Shown one piece after another: positions 53,456 to 63,215 of a DNA stretch of 64,000 bases. Below the pieces are notes generated by a model. It worked only from the letters and a program-made list of their open reading frames with translations. It was not told the DNA's origin and made no database searches. A program made the position numbers and the translations under genes. The stretch's first letter is position 1. Each line of letters begins with the position of its first letter. The stretch comes from Rheinheimera pacifica (GTDB lineage: Bacteria; Pseudomonadota; Gammaproteobacteria; Enterobacterales; Alteromonadaceae), in assembly GCF_024809855.1 (NCBI RefSeq), contig NZ_JANUEM010000009.1, positions 106,372 through 170,371 on the forward strand. The letters run 5' to 3'.

Positions 53456-54799
53456 ATGGAATTACCTGCGCTGATCAACACGCTGCGCACCGCGCTGGAA
53501 TCAGATACTGTACATTTGCTGCGTGAGCGGCTGGACGATGTGCACCCCGCCGACCTTGCCAGTGCACTGGTTGAGTTTGCGCCTCAGGATCTATGGACGC
53601 TGTTAACAGTGCTGCCAAGGGCTGAGCAAGCAGAAGTATTTGGCTATTTACCGGCAGAAGAACAGGTTAAATTATCGATTAGTATCAGCCGCCGTAAACT
53701 GGCCCCTATCATCCGCCAGATGTCATCTGATGAGCGCGCCGATTTATTCAACCGCTTAAGTGACGAACAACGTGAAACCCTGCTGCCGGCACTGGCGCAA
53801 GCCGAACGTGAAGACTTATTGCGTCTGACGTCGCATGAAGAAGGCACCGCTGGCGCCATTATGACGTCTGACTACGCCATTCTTGCCGCTGAACTGACAG
53901 TGGCACAGGCGCTGGATTCACTGCGCCGTGAAGCGCCGGACAAAGAAACCATTTATTCTGCTTATGTGGTAGATGCTGCCCGTAAATTAATCGGTGTGGT
54001 GTCATTGCGCGATCTTATTCTGGCACCGCTGCATATGCCGATAGAAGAGCTGATTAACCACGATCCTATTTATGCCAGTGTTGATATGCCACAGGAAGAA
54101 GTAGCCTCGTTAATCGCTAAATATGACTTACTGGCCCTGCCTATTGTTAACAGCGAGCACCAGATGGTGGGTATTGTAACCTACGATGATGCGATGGACG
54201 TTGCCGCAGAAGAAGCCACAGAGGATTTTCACAAAACTGCCACCATCGGCAAGCTGGAAACCAGTGTAAAAGACGCCGGTATCGGCCTGTTATACCGCAA
54301 GCGGGTGCTTTGGCTGGTGATCCTGGTATTTGGCAATATTTTCTCCGGTGCCGGTATTGCTTATTTTGAAGGCACAATATCTGACAACATCGCCCTGTTA
54401 TTCTTTTTACCCTTGCTGATAGGCAGCAGTGGTAATGCCGGTGCACAGTCAGGCACCCTGATGGTAAGGGCACTGGCCACCGGCGAAATTAAACTGCGTG
54501 ACTGGGGCTATTTGCTTGGTAAAGAATGTCTGGTTGCCGGTTTGCTCGGCCTGACGATGGCAGCTGCGGTTGTAGGGCTTGGCTGGTGGCGAGGTGGTTA
54601 CGATATTGCTGTGGTGGTATCGCTTACGATGATGCTGGTAGTATTGGCGGGGAGTTTAACGGGCCTATCACTACCGTTTCTGCTCAGCCGTTTTAACCTT
54701 GACCCGGCTACTGCCAGCGGGCCGTTAATTACCTCTCTTGCTGACGTTGCCGGTGTAGTACTGTATTTCTCTATTGCGACCTGGTACCTGGGGCTTTAA
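53456..54799 (+). CDS. mgtE: Magnesium transporter MgtE
   Basis: A 447-residue magnesium channel. The N-terminal helical domain (about residues 10-125, rich in acidic residues) and a pair of CBS domains (about 130-250) form the cytoplasmic magnesium sensor. Five membrane helices follow (about 280-447), with GSSGNAGAQSGTLMVRALATG near 325-345, the pore signature. Length fits the family (about 450). ATG 53456 has aagagg five bases upstream, and that site can be masked by leader pairing. It converges with the M15 peptidase gene. Confidence 0.95.
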   Translation: MELPALINTLRTALESDTVHLLRERLDDVHPADLASALVEFAPQDLWTLLTVLPRAEQAEVFGYLPAEEQVKLSISISRRKLAPIIRQMSSDERADLFNRLSDEQRETLLPALAQAEREDLLRLTSHEEGTAGAIMTSDYAILAAELTVAQALDSLRREAPDKETIYSAYVVDAARKLIGVVSLRDLILAPLHMPIEELINHDPIYASVDMPQEEVASLIAKYDLLALPIVNSEHQMVGIVTYDDAMDVAAEEATEDFHKTATIGKLETSVKDAGIGLLYRKRVLWLVILVFGNIFSGAGIAYFEGTISDNIALLFFLPLLIGSSGNAGAQSGTLMVRALATGEIKLRDWGYLLGKECLVAGLLGLTMAAAVVGLGWWRGGYDIAVVVSLTMMLVVLAGSLTGLSLPFLLSRFNLDPATASGPLITSLADVAGVVLYFSIATWYLGL

Positions 54800-54804
54800 C
54801 CAGG

Positions 54805-54831
54805 CAGCACTGCGTATATAACGCAGTGCTG
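54805..54831. terminator. Hairpin between convergent mgtE and the M15 gene
   Basis: cagcactgcgt (54805-54815) and acgcagtgctg (54821-54831) are perfect 11-base arms with an ATATA loop. T-runs are lacking on both sides, so it may work as a bidirectional stem with other factors. Confidence 0.6.
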
Positions 54832-54842
54832 GTAAGGCATAA

Positions 54843-55610
54843 TTACGCAAATGCCAGATAACCGCTGTGGCAGTAGCCATCGGCTAAACCGTCACCCTGA
54901 ATATCTATCTGGCTCCAGTCGCCACTGGTATGTATTACCGTAATCAGCTGGCCACTGCGTAATGTGGTTTTAACATCAAAACTTGTACCCGGGCCTGCCC
55001 GCAGGCGTAAACCATCACGGGCTATTACTGTAGCGCGTTTTAAACCAGCTTGCGCCAGCGTACTGTTTGTTTCAGGTTCTGGCGCATTAGCTGGCAACGG
55101 TGGGCGATCAAATTGCGCAGCCGGTAACGGTGGAGCCAGTGGGGTGCCGTGCCAGCTAACAATAGCTTGTTGCAGGTTTTCTGCCCAATCGCTATCGCCA
55201 TTTGGCGGGTAGCTGCCACTGCGCAGTTGTGCCAGCTGCATACCCTGCATTTGTAAATGCGGCAACTCCCAGCTTAATGGCTCCAGCTGCTGCAATTGCG
55301 CCAGTTTATGCAGCGTTTTCCACCAGGCTTTGCGCTCGCCGCTGTCATCCCAGCTCCATTTACCGTCAATATAAAGTACAAAATCGGCAGCAACGCCATA
55401 CTGGTGCAATGAGCTCCAGGCATCGGCATTGGTAACTTTGGCGCCGGGGCGTGTGCGGCCCTGGCTATACAACTCGCGCTGGCGCTGTGGCGAGCGAAAG
55501 CCCTCAAATAATCTGAAAGGTAAGTTTGCACGGGCAAGTTCCTGCAACAGCAACTCGACTTTTTGCCGGAAAGTCGGATGCAGGTGTTCCATCACCATAT
55601 CTCTGGCCAT
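54843..55610 (-). CDS. M15-family peptidase with C-terminal SH3b domain
   Basis: A 255-residue peptidoglycan hydrolase-like protein. The N-terminal peptidase domain (about 1-135) has FRSPQRQRELYSQGR, the zinc-site motif SLHQYGVAADFVL and WELPHLQM near residue 118, as in L-alanyl-D-glutamate peptidases of the VanY/endolysin type. A proline-rich linker (about 158-185) leads to an SH3b domain (about 190-253: VIARDGLRLRAGPGTSFDVK) that should bind the cell wall. There is no signal peptide, unlike a periplasmic enzyme; phage endolysins share this trait, but no phage genes are near. GGAGGAG precedes ATG 55610 at eight bases. Confidence 0.88.
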   Translation of the reverse strand: MARDMVMEHLHPTFRQKVELLLQELARANLPFRLFEGFRSPQRQRELYSQGRTRPGAKVTNADAWSSLHQYGVAADFVLYIDGKWSWDDSGERKAWWKTLHKLAQLQQLEPLSWELPHLQMQGMQLAQLRSGSYPPNGDSDWAENLQQAIVSWHGTPLAPPLPAAQFDRPPLPANAPEPETNSTLAQAGLKRATVIARDGLRLRAGPGTSFDVKTTLRSGQLITVIHTSGDWSQIDIQGDGLADGYCHSGYLAFA

Positions 55611-55844
55611 AGTAAAAGCTCCTCCGTTACCCCGGTGTTAGCGGGTTAGCCGCAGCTTGCGGCTGGTATGAAGTATAGCTGCTACATAGAGACTGCATGT
55701 TTGTCAGTGCTTTCAGATAACACCGTTTATGTTGATATTGTTTACCATATAAAAGTCTTTTCATTTTTAAACTAATTTCATATTTATATATTTACATGTG
55801 TTTTTTTATGTGTAAGATTTCATTTTTTTTGCTGGGAGGTAAGC

Positions 55845-56201
55845 ATGTTTTTCAATAAAGTTAATTTTATAGTTTTTTTTACGGCGTTACTGGGAAGCAC
55901 TTCTGCTTTTGCAAATTGTGAGGCATTGAAATGCGAGGGTGTAACTAATACTTTTGTGCACTCTCTTAAAACAACTGGGCAAGATATATTCTTAACTTTT
56001 CCTGCCGGCGTTAATGCGGCTTTAAGCTGTGAGCTTCGTAAGGGGGTTTACGCCAGCCTTGATACGACATCACCAAACTTTAATAGCACGCATTCCTTAC
56101 TCTTAACCGCTATTGCCTCGAATGCGCCATTAATTGTTGAGTTTGATGCATCAGACGCATTTTGCGCGGTGTCTTCTGTAGAAATTCTGGTTAGTGAATA
56201 A
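55845..56201 (+). CDS. Small exported protein before the RHS gene
   Basis: I do not recognise a family. It encodes 118 residues: a signal peptide (about 1-23, ending SAFA) and a mature part with four cysteines (CEALKCEG, SCELRKG, FCAVSS) that could form two disulfides, otherwise beta-rich with a FLTFPAGVNAAL strand. GGGAGG lies eight bases upstream of ATG 55845. It ends 27 bases before the RHS start and shares its strand and AT-rich composition, so the two likely form one unit. It might help export or presentation of the RHS protein, but this is only position-based inference. The AT-rich gap 55611-55844 holds the promoter and no other gene. Confidence 0.72.
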   Translation: MFFNKVNFIVFFTALLGSTSAFANCEALKCEGVTNTFVHSLKTTGQDIFLTFPAGVNAALSCELRKGVYASLDTTSPNFNSTHSLLLTAIASNAPLIVEFDASDAFCAVSSVEILVSE

Positions 56202-56228
56202 CGCTTTAAATTAACAAGGTGGTTTTAC

Positions 56229-59200
56229 GTGAAAGGGATCTTTAAGTTAATCTTTGCTATTACGTTTTTCGTCTATACAGTTTACGCTAACGCTGCAACA
56301 GATATCGCTGATGTTTGGGTTGATGATAGTGGCAACTATTATTATGCAGTGCCTGTAAAGCATGTTTTACTGACTGATGACATGGCGCCAGTAGTAAGGC
56401 TATTTAACGATTTTCCTTTTGTTAAAGTCATACCTGATAAAGACGGATTTCTTGTTGAATCACTATCAAAAGCTGATTTTGATAAGATTAAGCACTTGCT
56501 ACAGCTCCATGGGAAGCGTTTCAAAGGCGACTTTGATGGAGATGGGCAGCCTGACATCCTGCTTCAAACCAACTCAGGCCTGGATATTCTGATAACAAAA
56601 AGAAAAGGCGGAATTTATACAGCTCGCTCTTTTCCGGTAGGTCAGACTTTATCTTCTGAATCAGTATTGAAAGATTTTAATGCAGATGGTCGCACAGATA
56701 TTCTTAATAGTGCCGGTATGGTCTCTTATGCTTTGGATACAGGGTTTACGCCACAGTATGAAAGGGGGGATTATGTTGGTAGCTTAGCGGGTGAACACAG
56801 CGTAACGCCTAGTGGCGAGTTTACTTACTCTTTACCTATTACCACAGCTCCTGCAACAGGTAACCTTATACCTGGTGTTGCTTTAACATATAGTTCTGCT
56901 GCCCCTAATGGCCATTTGGGCAGAGGCTGGTCTATTGGCGGGCTAAGAATTATAACCCGGTGCGAACAGAATCTGGAGCTAAATGGCAATATCAGCAAAG
57001 TTGATTTTTCTGCGACAGATCGTTTTTGTCTGGATGGTCAACAACTGATAGTTAAGACTGGTCAAACATATGGTGCAAATAATGCGGAATACCGAACGGT
57101 ACAGGACTCATTTGAAAAAGTAGTATCTAAAACTAGCTCTGGCGTGAGCGGGCCGGTAAGCTTTGAAGTGAAAGATACTCAGGGAAACACTTATTATTTT
57201 GGCCGTCACGGCAGTGAAAATGATGCGTTAGTTTTAACAAATACCAATGCAGCTTTTATCTGGGCGTTAAAACGAGTCCAGGATGCGTCAGGTAATTTTT
57301 ATACTTTTCACTATGCCAAAAACAGCCAGAGTCTTGAGTTTTACTTAACTGCAATAAAATACAGTGGTAACAGCAGTATTGCTCCGACAAATGAAATTAT
57401 TTTTAGCTATGATGATTCAAGAACAGATAAGGAAACTACTTATCTTGCTGGGCAGGCTATAACGCTTACTAAGCGGCTGAATACAATTACTTCAAAAGTG
57501 AACGGAGTGGTATTACGCAATTACACCCTGAACTATGGCGGTTTTTTATCCAATGACGTTTTAGTTAGTGTAAAAGCGTGCGATAGCTCCAATAAATGCC
57601 TTACTCCAACGATATTTGCGTGGAACTTGCCTTCTGGATTTGGGGAATACGGTGGACAGTTCTCCAGAAACAGCAGGTACAAAGGCCATCAGATGTGGGA
57701 TTATAACGGTGATGGTTTGTTGGATATCGCTTATGTCCGCAATGATCGGGGAAGTTCGACAGATCATTTATTTCTTATTCAGAATACAGGTTCTAATCTT
57801 GTTCAAACTCATACCTATAATGACATCGCCAGTAAGTCGTTTCGTAATACATGGAAAATTGTTGATCTTGATAAAGATGGTAAAGATGAAATTATCTACC
57901 GTGGAGCTGGTGGTTTCTGGTACCAGATAAAACAAAATGGCAGTGGGTTTACGAATACTAAATTAAATATTACTGCGGCAACCAGTGATGCTTATTCACA
58001 TTATGTGGATATGGATGGCGATGGCTTGCCGGAGTTATTGCATACCGTGAATAACAAGCTTTCAGTCCAAAAAGGTACTAAAACAGGAGTGGAGAGTACT
58101 TTCAGAGAAGTAACAGTTAATCTTATTAACCCTGGAGCAAATTACACTGTAGCACTGGTACCATTTGATAAAGAAGATAACACTTTGTCTGCCACCGATT
58201 TTAATGGTGATGGTAAAGCCGATTTTATCGTACAGGTACGACAAACTTATACCGATCCGAACCCTGATCCTTGCGCAATACGGGGTAATTGCTGTGATCC
58301 AAATCAGCCCTGGTTATGCCAGAATCCTCTGTCTGTGGGCACCATGTCCAAACATGCAACAATATCTGACAGCAGGCACAGCTTACCTATTACGGCGGCA
58401 GTAGAAGAAACACAAACAGCAGTTGCGCATTATGTTGAAGAGCCTGTAGTAACAGAATTTATGCAGCAATCGGACACACAGGAACAGGCTGTTAGTGTCA
58501 TGAACAGTTCCTATAGTACAGTGCAGTGGAAAATACTGGTTTCTAACAGTGCCACCTCGTTATCGGAATATGCCACTATCGGGACAGTCGCTCTGATAGA
58601 TAAAGTAATACCAGTCGATATTAATGCCGATGGATTAGCAGATATCGCTTACCGGCAAGCCAGTAACAAAGAATGGTTTATTCGCATTAATAACGGTACA
58701 GGTTTTAATGCGGCGGTATCTACCGGAGTGTTTAACGAAGACACACTGAAGTTCTATGGCACTGAAAAATTGAGTATAGTGTATAAGAATGGCATTCAGT
58801 TTTGTCATAAATCCTTGCAGGGAAATACTTTTGTCCACGGTGGCTGTTTTGGTTATGACGGTATTGACCGTGAGTACTGGAGCACCAACTTTCTTGATAT
58901 GAATGGTGACGGAGCGCCAGATATGCTGGACTTCCATGGCCGTTATCATTTGAAGTTCTTACCCGACAACGGGTTTCGACGTATCACTAAAGTTACCAAT
59001 GGCTTTGGTGAGGAAACCATCGTTGGTTATTCAAATTTAAATGATCCTTCTGTGCATATCCGTAAAAATGACGGTCCGTCCAAGAACTGGGGCAACGGTC
59101 ATTTGGTCAGGGATATCAAAGGAGCAATTCCGGTTGTCCGTACTATTAAAACCGGTGCTGATGCCCTTACTTATCATTATACCGGCGGAAAAATGCAGGT

Positions 59201-62200
59201 GGGTCGTGGCCTGCTAGGCTATGAAAAGGTACAAATAGAAAGTTTTGCCAGCGGCACCCGCACCACAACAACCTATAGACAGGACGGAGATTATCGCGGC
59301 AGTGTGGCGGAAACACTGGTTGAAGTGCAGGTTGGTGAATATTCACCCCCTACAAACCCCTGTGATGAAAGGCCCTGGTTATGCCAGCCTCCACCGTGTT
59401 ACGACGGGAGGATTTGTGAGCAGCCAAGAATGCTGCAAAGCTATAGTACTACGTCGTCAACTCCGATATGGCGTTTACAGAGCAAAAGTACGGCTAGCTA
59501 TCTGTTAAAAGCCAATACCAGTTTCAGTACCAATAGCAATAAAACCCAGGCGCGTTTTGTCTATCCTGCCACTATTACTACCTGGCGTTATGATACAGAT
59601 AAAAGCACTGCTGAAGTACTGACAACGCAAACACAAAGTATTACCAGTATTGACAGCTTTGCTCAGCCATTAACACAAGTAGAAACTGTGTCTGATGCTT
59701 ACACCATTGCAAAAACAACTACAACCAATACCTATAGCTACAATGACACCGGCCTATATGGTGGGCGTTTAACTAAAGCAGTGGTTAGAAAAGAGCGAAC
59801 CAATAATGTAGCAGGGAGCAACTACACGCAGCCTGTGATTACGTTAACTAACAGTTTTGCTTACGATGGTACCGGGCGTCTAACCAGCCAAACATCAGAT
59901 AGCGGCATTGTAACTACTTATATACTCAACTCGTTTGGATTGATTGCGGAAGAAACAGTATCCGTTACTGGTATGACAAGCCGAAAAGTTACGCGAAGCT
60001 ATGACGCCAATGGCCGGTATTTGATGTCTGAAAGCAATGCTTTGGGTCAGACCACCAGCTATGACTATACAAGTAAAGGGCTACTTAATTACACCCAATA
60101 TGCCAATGGCCAAAGGGTATATCTGGACTACAACAGCCTGGGCCGTTTAATTACTGAAACTACCACACCAGGTAATAACACCAGTAAAACGGGTACTACA
60201 GTATTAAGGAAAACCAAAACCCAGTATTGGTGCGGTACCTTGCTATCAGGGGTATGCCCGCAGACAGCTTCTTACTATGAAAATGAAACTGCCACCGGGC
60301 AACCATCCAGAATTACGTCTTATGACAGCCTTGGCCGGGTTGTACGAACTGCATCCAGAGGGTTTGCAAATAATTGGATCTGGGTTGACACAGAGTACGA
60401 TGGCAAAGGCCGTAAAATCAGTGAAACCGTACCCTATTTCTCTGATGCTTCCGGTAGCCCGGCTAAAAGCCAGATATTTTACGATATGCAAGGCCGCGTA
60501 AATCGTATGGTCAAGCCAGATAATTCTGCGTGGCTGACTGCCTATAATGGCCTTGCCGTAATTAGTACTGCACCAAATGGCAAAGCCCAGACAGAAGTAA
60601 AAAACAGCCTGGGTGATTTAGTATCAGTTACTGATGCGGATAATAAAACTGCCTGGTACCAGTACGATGCCAATGGTAAAAGTGCTGAGCTTATCGATCC
60701 CAGCAATAACAAGATTGTTGTCACTTATGACAAATGGGGTAATAAAATACGCATTACCGATCCGGATGCAGGGGTAACTCACTACAGCTACAACAAATTT
60801 CATGAGCTGATAACTCAGTCTGACGCCAATGGCAATGTCATTACTTACACCTATGACATACTGGGCCGCCAGAAAACCATGTTGCGTAAAAAGCCGGGTG
60901 GCGTGATAGAGCATAACGTTGAAACTATCTATGACAGCGGCGCCTATGCTATTGGGCAGGTAAGCTCGGTAGAAGACAAGAAAACCGGTTATAAAACCAA
61001 TTATTACTACGACACCTTTGCCCGGGTGCGCCAGCAGGCTACCCGCTTTGACGATGGCACTGTATATAACCAGCACTGGGCTTATGACACCCTGGGGCGA
61101 TTACAGACTGAAACCGATGCCACCAGCGGCGGCGTGGTTTATAACTACAATACCAATAACTGGTTAAGTAGCATTGATGATAAAGATATTAAAGACGCTG
61201 CAGGTAATGTGCGCCGTCACTGGCAGGCTAATGCCATTGACGCCTTTGGTAATGTAACCCAGGACAAGCTGGGCACTTATATTAGCCGTAGCCATACGTT
61301 TGACCAGAATACCGGTTTAATTAAAACCATTAGTAGCTCGGCTTCCGGCCAAAGTTCCCTGCAAAATTGGCTATATAACTGGGATAATCTGGGTAACCTG
61401 AATTATCGGCATGACTATATAACAGGCAACCGCGAAACCTTCACCTATGATGTGTTAAACCGGGTAAAAACCAGCCGTATTACCAGCGCGAAAGGTAATA
61501 CCAATACTGATATTAATTATGATGCTTTGGGTAATATCACCAGCAAAACCGGGGTAGGTAATTATACTTACGGCAGCAGCCGGCCACATGCAGTAACCCG
61601 TGTTACGGGAGCCCGTGCTAATACTTACCAATACGATGCCAACGGCAATATGGTGCAGGATAACCAGCGCCGGTTAAGCTATAACAGCTTTAATAAGCCT
61701 ACATTAATTACCAAAGGCAGCTATCAGGTTGAGTTTTACTACAACCCGGCCGGAGACAGATACAAACGGCTGGAGTTTGGCGGTCGCCAGGGTAAGTTAA
61801 TCCCCATTATGATGGGTGATATCACGACCTTTATTCCACTGCATACCGAAACCCGCTATGTGGGTAACGTAGAGTTTGTGCGCTATGGTGGCAGTGAGTG
61901 GGTACAAAAGCGCTATATAGGTGATAAAGCGGTGGTTAGCCGTGTGGCGTCTCAGAGTGTCAACCAATCTACAGTACGTTATTTGCTGGCCGACCATCTG
62001 GGCTCTACCCATGTAATAACCAATGCCAATGGTGTAAAAGAAGACAGCATGAGCTTTGATGCCTTCGGTGCACGTCGCGACGCTGAAAGCTGGGCTATGA
62101 AGCATGAAGAAGCCAGTAGTGGTTTGTTGACCAGCAATATTACGCTACGCGGTTTTACCGGCCACGAACAAATAGACGAAGTAGGCTTGGTGCATATGGG

Positions 62201-63215
62201 CGGCCGGGTATACGACCCGATATTGGGGCGTTTTTTACAGGCCGACCCGTTTGTGCAGCAGCCGAACAATATTCAGAACTTTAACCGCTATAGTTATGTA
62301 CTGAATAACCCGTTGAATAAAACCGACCCGTCGGGCTACTTCTTTCAGATGTTAGTAGTATGGGCAGTGCAGTATGTTGCCGCCGCTAGCGCGACAGCAG
62401 CAATAGGCACTGCGTTAAGTGTCGCGCTAACGGCTTATCAATACTATGGCTATGCGCAAATGGCGATAGGCGCCATTAAAGCGATAGAAGGCGGGGGCAC
62501 CGCGATGGCCAACTTCGCCGGCGGTATGGCGAAGGGGCTAGCTAAGAGTTTTATATTCCAGGCTGTTATGGGCGATGCTGCGGCACTTGGTAGCAAGCAT
62601 GCTGCAAGTGGTAAAATTAGTGATGCACAGGGAGGTACAGCAACAGATCTTGCAGCGGTAGAGTCCTCTACTTCTGCTGAAACCTATGCTGCTTCTAAAG
62701 GTGAAGGCTGGACTGAATACGGCTCTAGTGGCTCAGTCACGGATGTTAGTGGTTTGGGGCGTATCACTGTTATTCAGGATGCGTCGTGGTTTTACGAGCC
62801 AGCAGGTGATGCGTATGCGTTTAGCTTGGATTCACTGGCGTCAGGCGCAATAGATCCGGTAGAGATAGAGGGGATTTTTAATCCTGCGGGTTGGGCTAGG
62901 TTTGCTCTGAAAAAGGCAGTTACAAAGAGTGTGACGCCAAAAAATGTCCAGCAATTCGAGTCGAAGAGGGCCGCCTTTCGAGCTGCAAAACGAGATGCAG
63001 GGATTCCCACAAGTCAAACGCACACAACACATACTAAAAACCTGAAAGCAGATGGATTAGATACGCGTAGAACAGCTACAGAATATGATTTTGGAGGAGG
63101 TAGGAAAATCCAAAATCATCCAGCAGGTCATAAGTTTCCTGATGGCGGCGTTTACAACAAATCCCATTTCAACAATCACGGAACAGGTGGTACAAAGGGG
63201 CATTATGAGTACTAG
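56229..63215 (+). CDS. Exported SpvB/VCBS/RHS polymorphic toxin with HNH nuclease tip
   Basis: A 2328-residue protein starting at GTG 56229 (AAGGTGG upstream). Order: Sec signal (about 1-23), two calcium-type VCBS/FG-GAP repeats (DFDGDGQPDILL near 97), an SpvB-like domain (GEFTYSLPITTAPATGNLIP, near 195), six or more VCBS repeats of the form DxNxDGxxD (about 488-905), many YD/RHS repeats (about 1230-1900), and the RHS core with LLADHLGSTHVI near 1918, GRVYDPILGRFLQADP near 1990 and NNPLNKTDPSGY near 2025. After the core comes a variable tip (2037-2328): a hydrophobic Ala/Gly segment, a linker, and a C-terminal HNH/EndoVII nuclease of the EHHH type (about 2245-2328), with E2285, H2297/H2301, H2313 and H2325 as candidate catalytic or metal residues. 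The tip is followed by a probable immunity gene. It is a contact or secreted antibacterial toxin by inference. Confidence 0.9.
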   Translation: MKGIFKLIFAITFFVYTVYANAATDIADVWVDDSGNYYYAVPVKHVLLTDDMAPVVRLFNDFPFVKVIPDKDGFLVESLSKADFDKIKHLLQLHGKRFKGDFDGDGQPDILLQTNSGLDILITKRKGGIYTARSFPVGQTLSSESVLKDFNADGRTDILNSAGMVSYALDTGFTPQYERGDYVGSLAGEHSVTPSGEFTYSLPITTAPATGNLIPGVALTYSSAAPNGHLGRGWSIGGLRIITRCEQNLELNGNISKVDFSATDRFCLDGQQLIVKTGQTYGANNAEYRTVQDSFEKVVSKTSSGVSGPVSFEVKDTQGNTYYFGRHGSENDALVLTNTNAAFIWALKRVQDASGNFYTFHYAKNSQSLEFYLTAIKYSGNSSIAPTNEIIFSYDDSRTDKETTYLAGQAITLTKRLNTITSKVNGVVLRNYTLNYGGFLSNDVLVSVKACDSSNKCLTPTIFAWNLPSGFGEYGGQFSRNSRYKGHQMWDYNGDGLLDIAYVRNDRGSSTDHLFLIQNTGSNLVQTHTYNDIASKSFRNTWKIVDLDKDGKDEIIYRGAGGFWYQIKQNGSGFTNTKLNITAATSDAYSHYVDMDGDGLPELLHTVNNKLSVQKGTKTGVESTFREVTVNLINPGANYTVALVPFDKEDNTLSATDFNGDGKADFIVQVRQTYTDPNPDPCAIRGNCCDPNQPWLCQNPLSVGTMSKHATISDSRHSLPITAAVEETQTAVAHYVEEPVVTEFMQQSDTQEQAVSVMNSSYSTVQWKILVSNSATSLSEYATIGTVALIDKVIPVDINADGLADIAYRQASNKEWFIRINNGTGFNAAVSTGVFNEDTLKFYGTEKLSIVYKNGIQFCHKSLQGNTFVHGGCFGYDGIDREYWSTNFLDMNGDGAPDMLDFHGRYHLKFLPDNGFRRITKVTNGFGEETIVGYSNLNDPSVHIRKNDGPSKNWGNGHLVRDIKGAIPVVRTIKTGADALTYHYTGGKMQVGRGLLGYEKVQIESFASGTRTTTTYRQDGDYRGSVAETLVEVQVGEYSPPTNPCDERPWLCQPPPCYDGRICEQPRMLQSYSTTSSTPIWRLQSKSTASYLLKANTSFSTNSNKTQARFVYPATITTWRYDTDKSTAEVLTTQTQSITSIDSFAQPLTQVETVSDAYTIAKTTTTNTYSYNDTGLYGGRLTKAVVRKERTNNVAGSNYTQPVITLTNSFAYDGTGRLTSQTSDSGIVTTYILNSFGLIAEETVSVTGMTSRKVTRSYDANGRYLMSESNALGQTTSYDYTSKGLLNYTQYANGQRVYLDYNSLGRLITETTTPGNNTSKTGTTVLRKTKTQYWCGTLLSGVCPQTASYYENETATGQPSRITSYDSLGRVVRTASRGFANNWIWVDTEYDGKGRKISETVPYFSDASGSPAKSQIFYDMQGRVNRMVKPDNSAWLTAYNGLAVISTAPNGKAQTEVKNSLGDLVSVTDADNKTAWYQYDANGKSAELIDPSNNKIVVTYDKWGNKIRITDPDAGVTHYSYNKFHELITQSDANGNVITYTYDILGRQKTMLRKKPGGVIEHNVETIYDSGAYAIGQVSSVEDKKTGYKTNYYYDTFARVRQQATRFDDGTVYNQHWAYDTLGRLQTETDATSGGVVYNYNTNNWLSSIDDKDIKDAAGNVRRHWQANAIDAFGNVTQDKLGTYISRSHTFDQNTGLIKTISSSASGQSSLQNWLYNWDNLGNLNYRHDYITGNRETFTYDVLNRVKTSRITSAKGNTNTDINYDALGNITSKTGVGNYTYGSSRPHAVTRVTGARANTYQYDANGNMVQDNQRRLSYNSFNKPTLITKGSYQVEFYYNPAGDRYKRLEFGGRQGKLIPIMMGDITTFIPLHTETRYVGNVEFVRYGGSEWVQKRYIGDKAVVSRVASQSVNQSTVRYLLADHLGSTHVITNANGVKEDSMSFDAFGARRDAESWAMKHEEASSGLLTSNITLRGFTGHEQIDEVGLVHMGGRVYDPILGRFLQADPFVQQPNNIQNFNRYSYVLNNPLNKTDPSGYFFQMLVVWAVQYVAAASATAAIGTALSVALTAYQYYGYAQMAIGAIKAIEGGGTAMANFAGGMAKGLAKSFIFQAVMGDAAALGSKHAASGKISDAQGGTATDLAAVESSTSAETYAASKGEGWTEYGSSGSVTDVSGLGRITVIQDASWFYEPAGDAYAFSLDSLASGAIDPVEIEGIFNPAGWARFALKKAVTKSVTPKNVQQFESKRAAFRAAKRDAGIPTSQTHTTHTKNLKADGLDTRRTATEYDFGGGRKIQNHPAGHKFPDGGVYNKSHFNNHGTGGTKGHYEY

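Noticed and set aside
54843..55610. Prophage remnant, because of an endolysin-like M15-SH3b gene
   Set aside because: No holin, tail, capsid, integrase or att-like repeat is nearby; the neighbours are mgtE and an RHS cassette.
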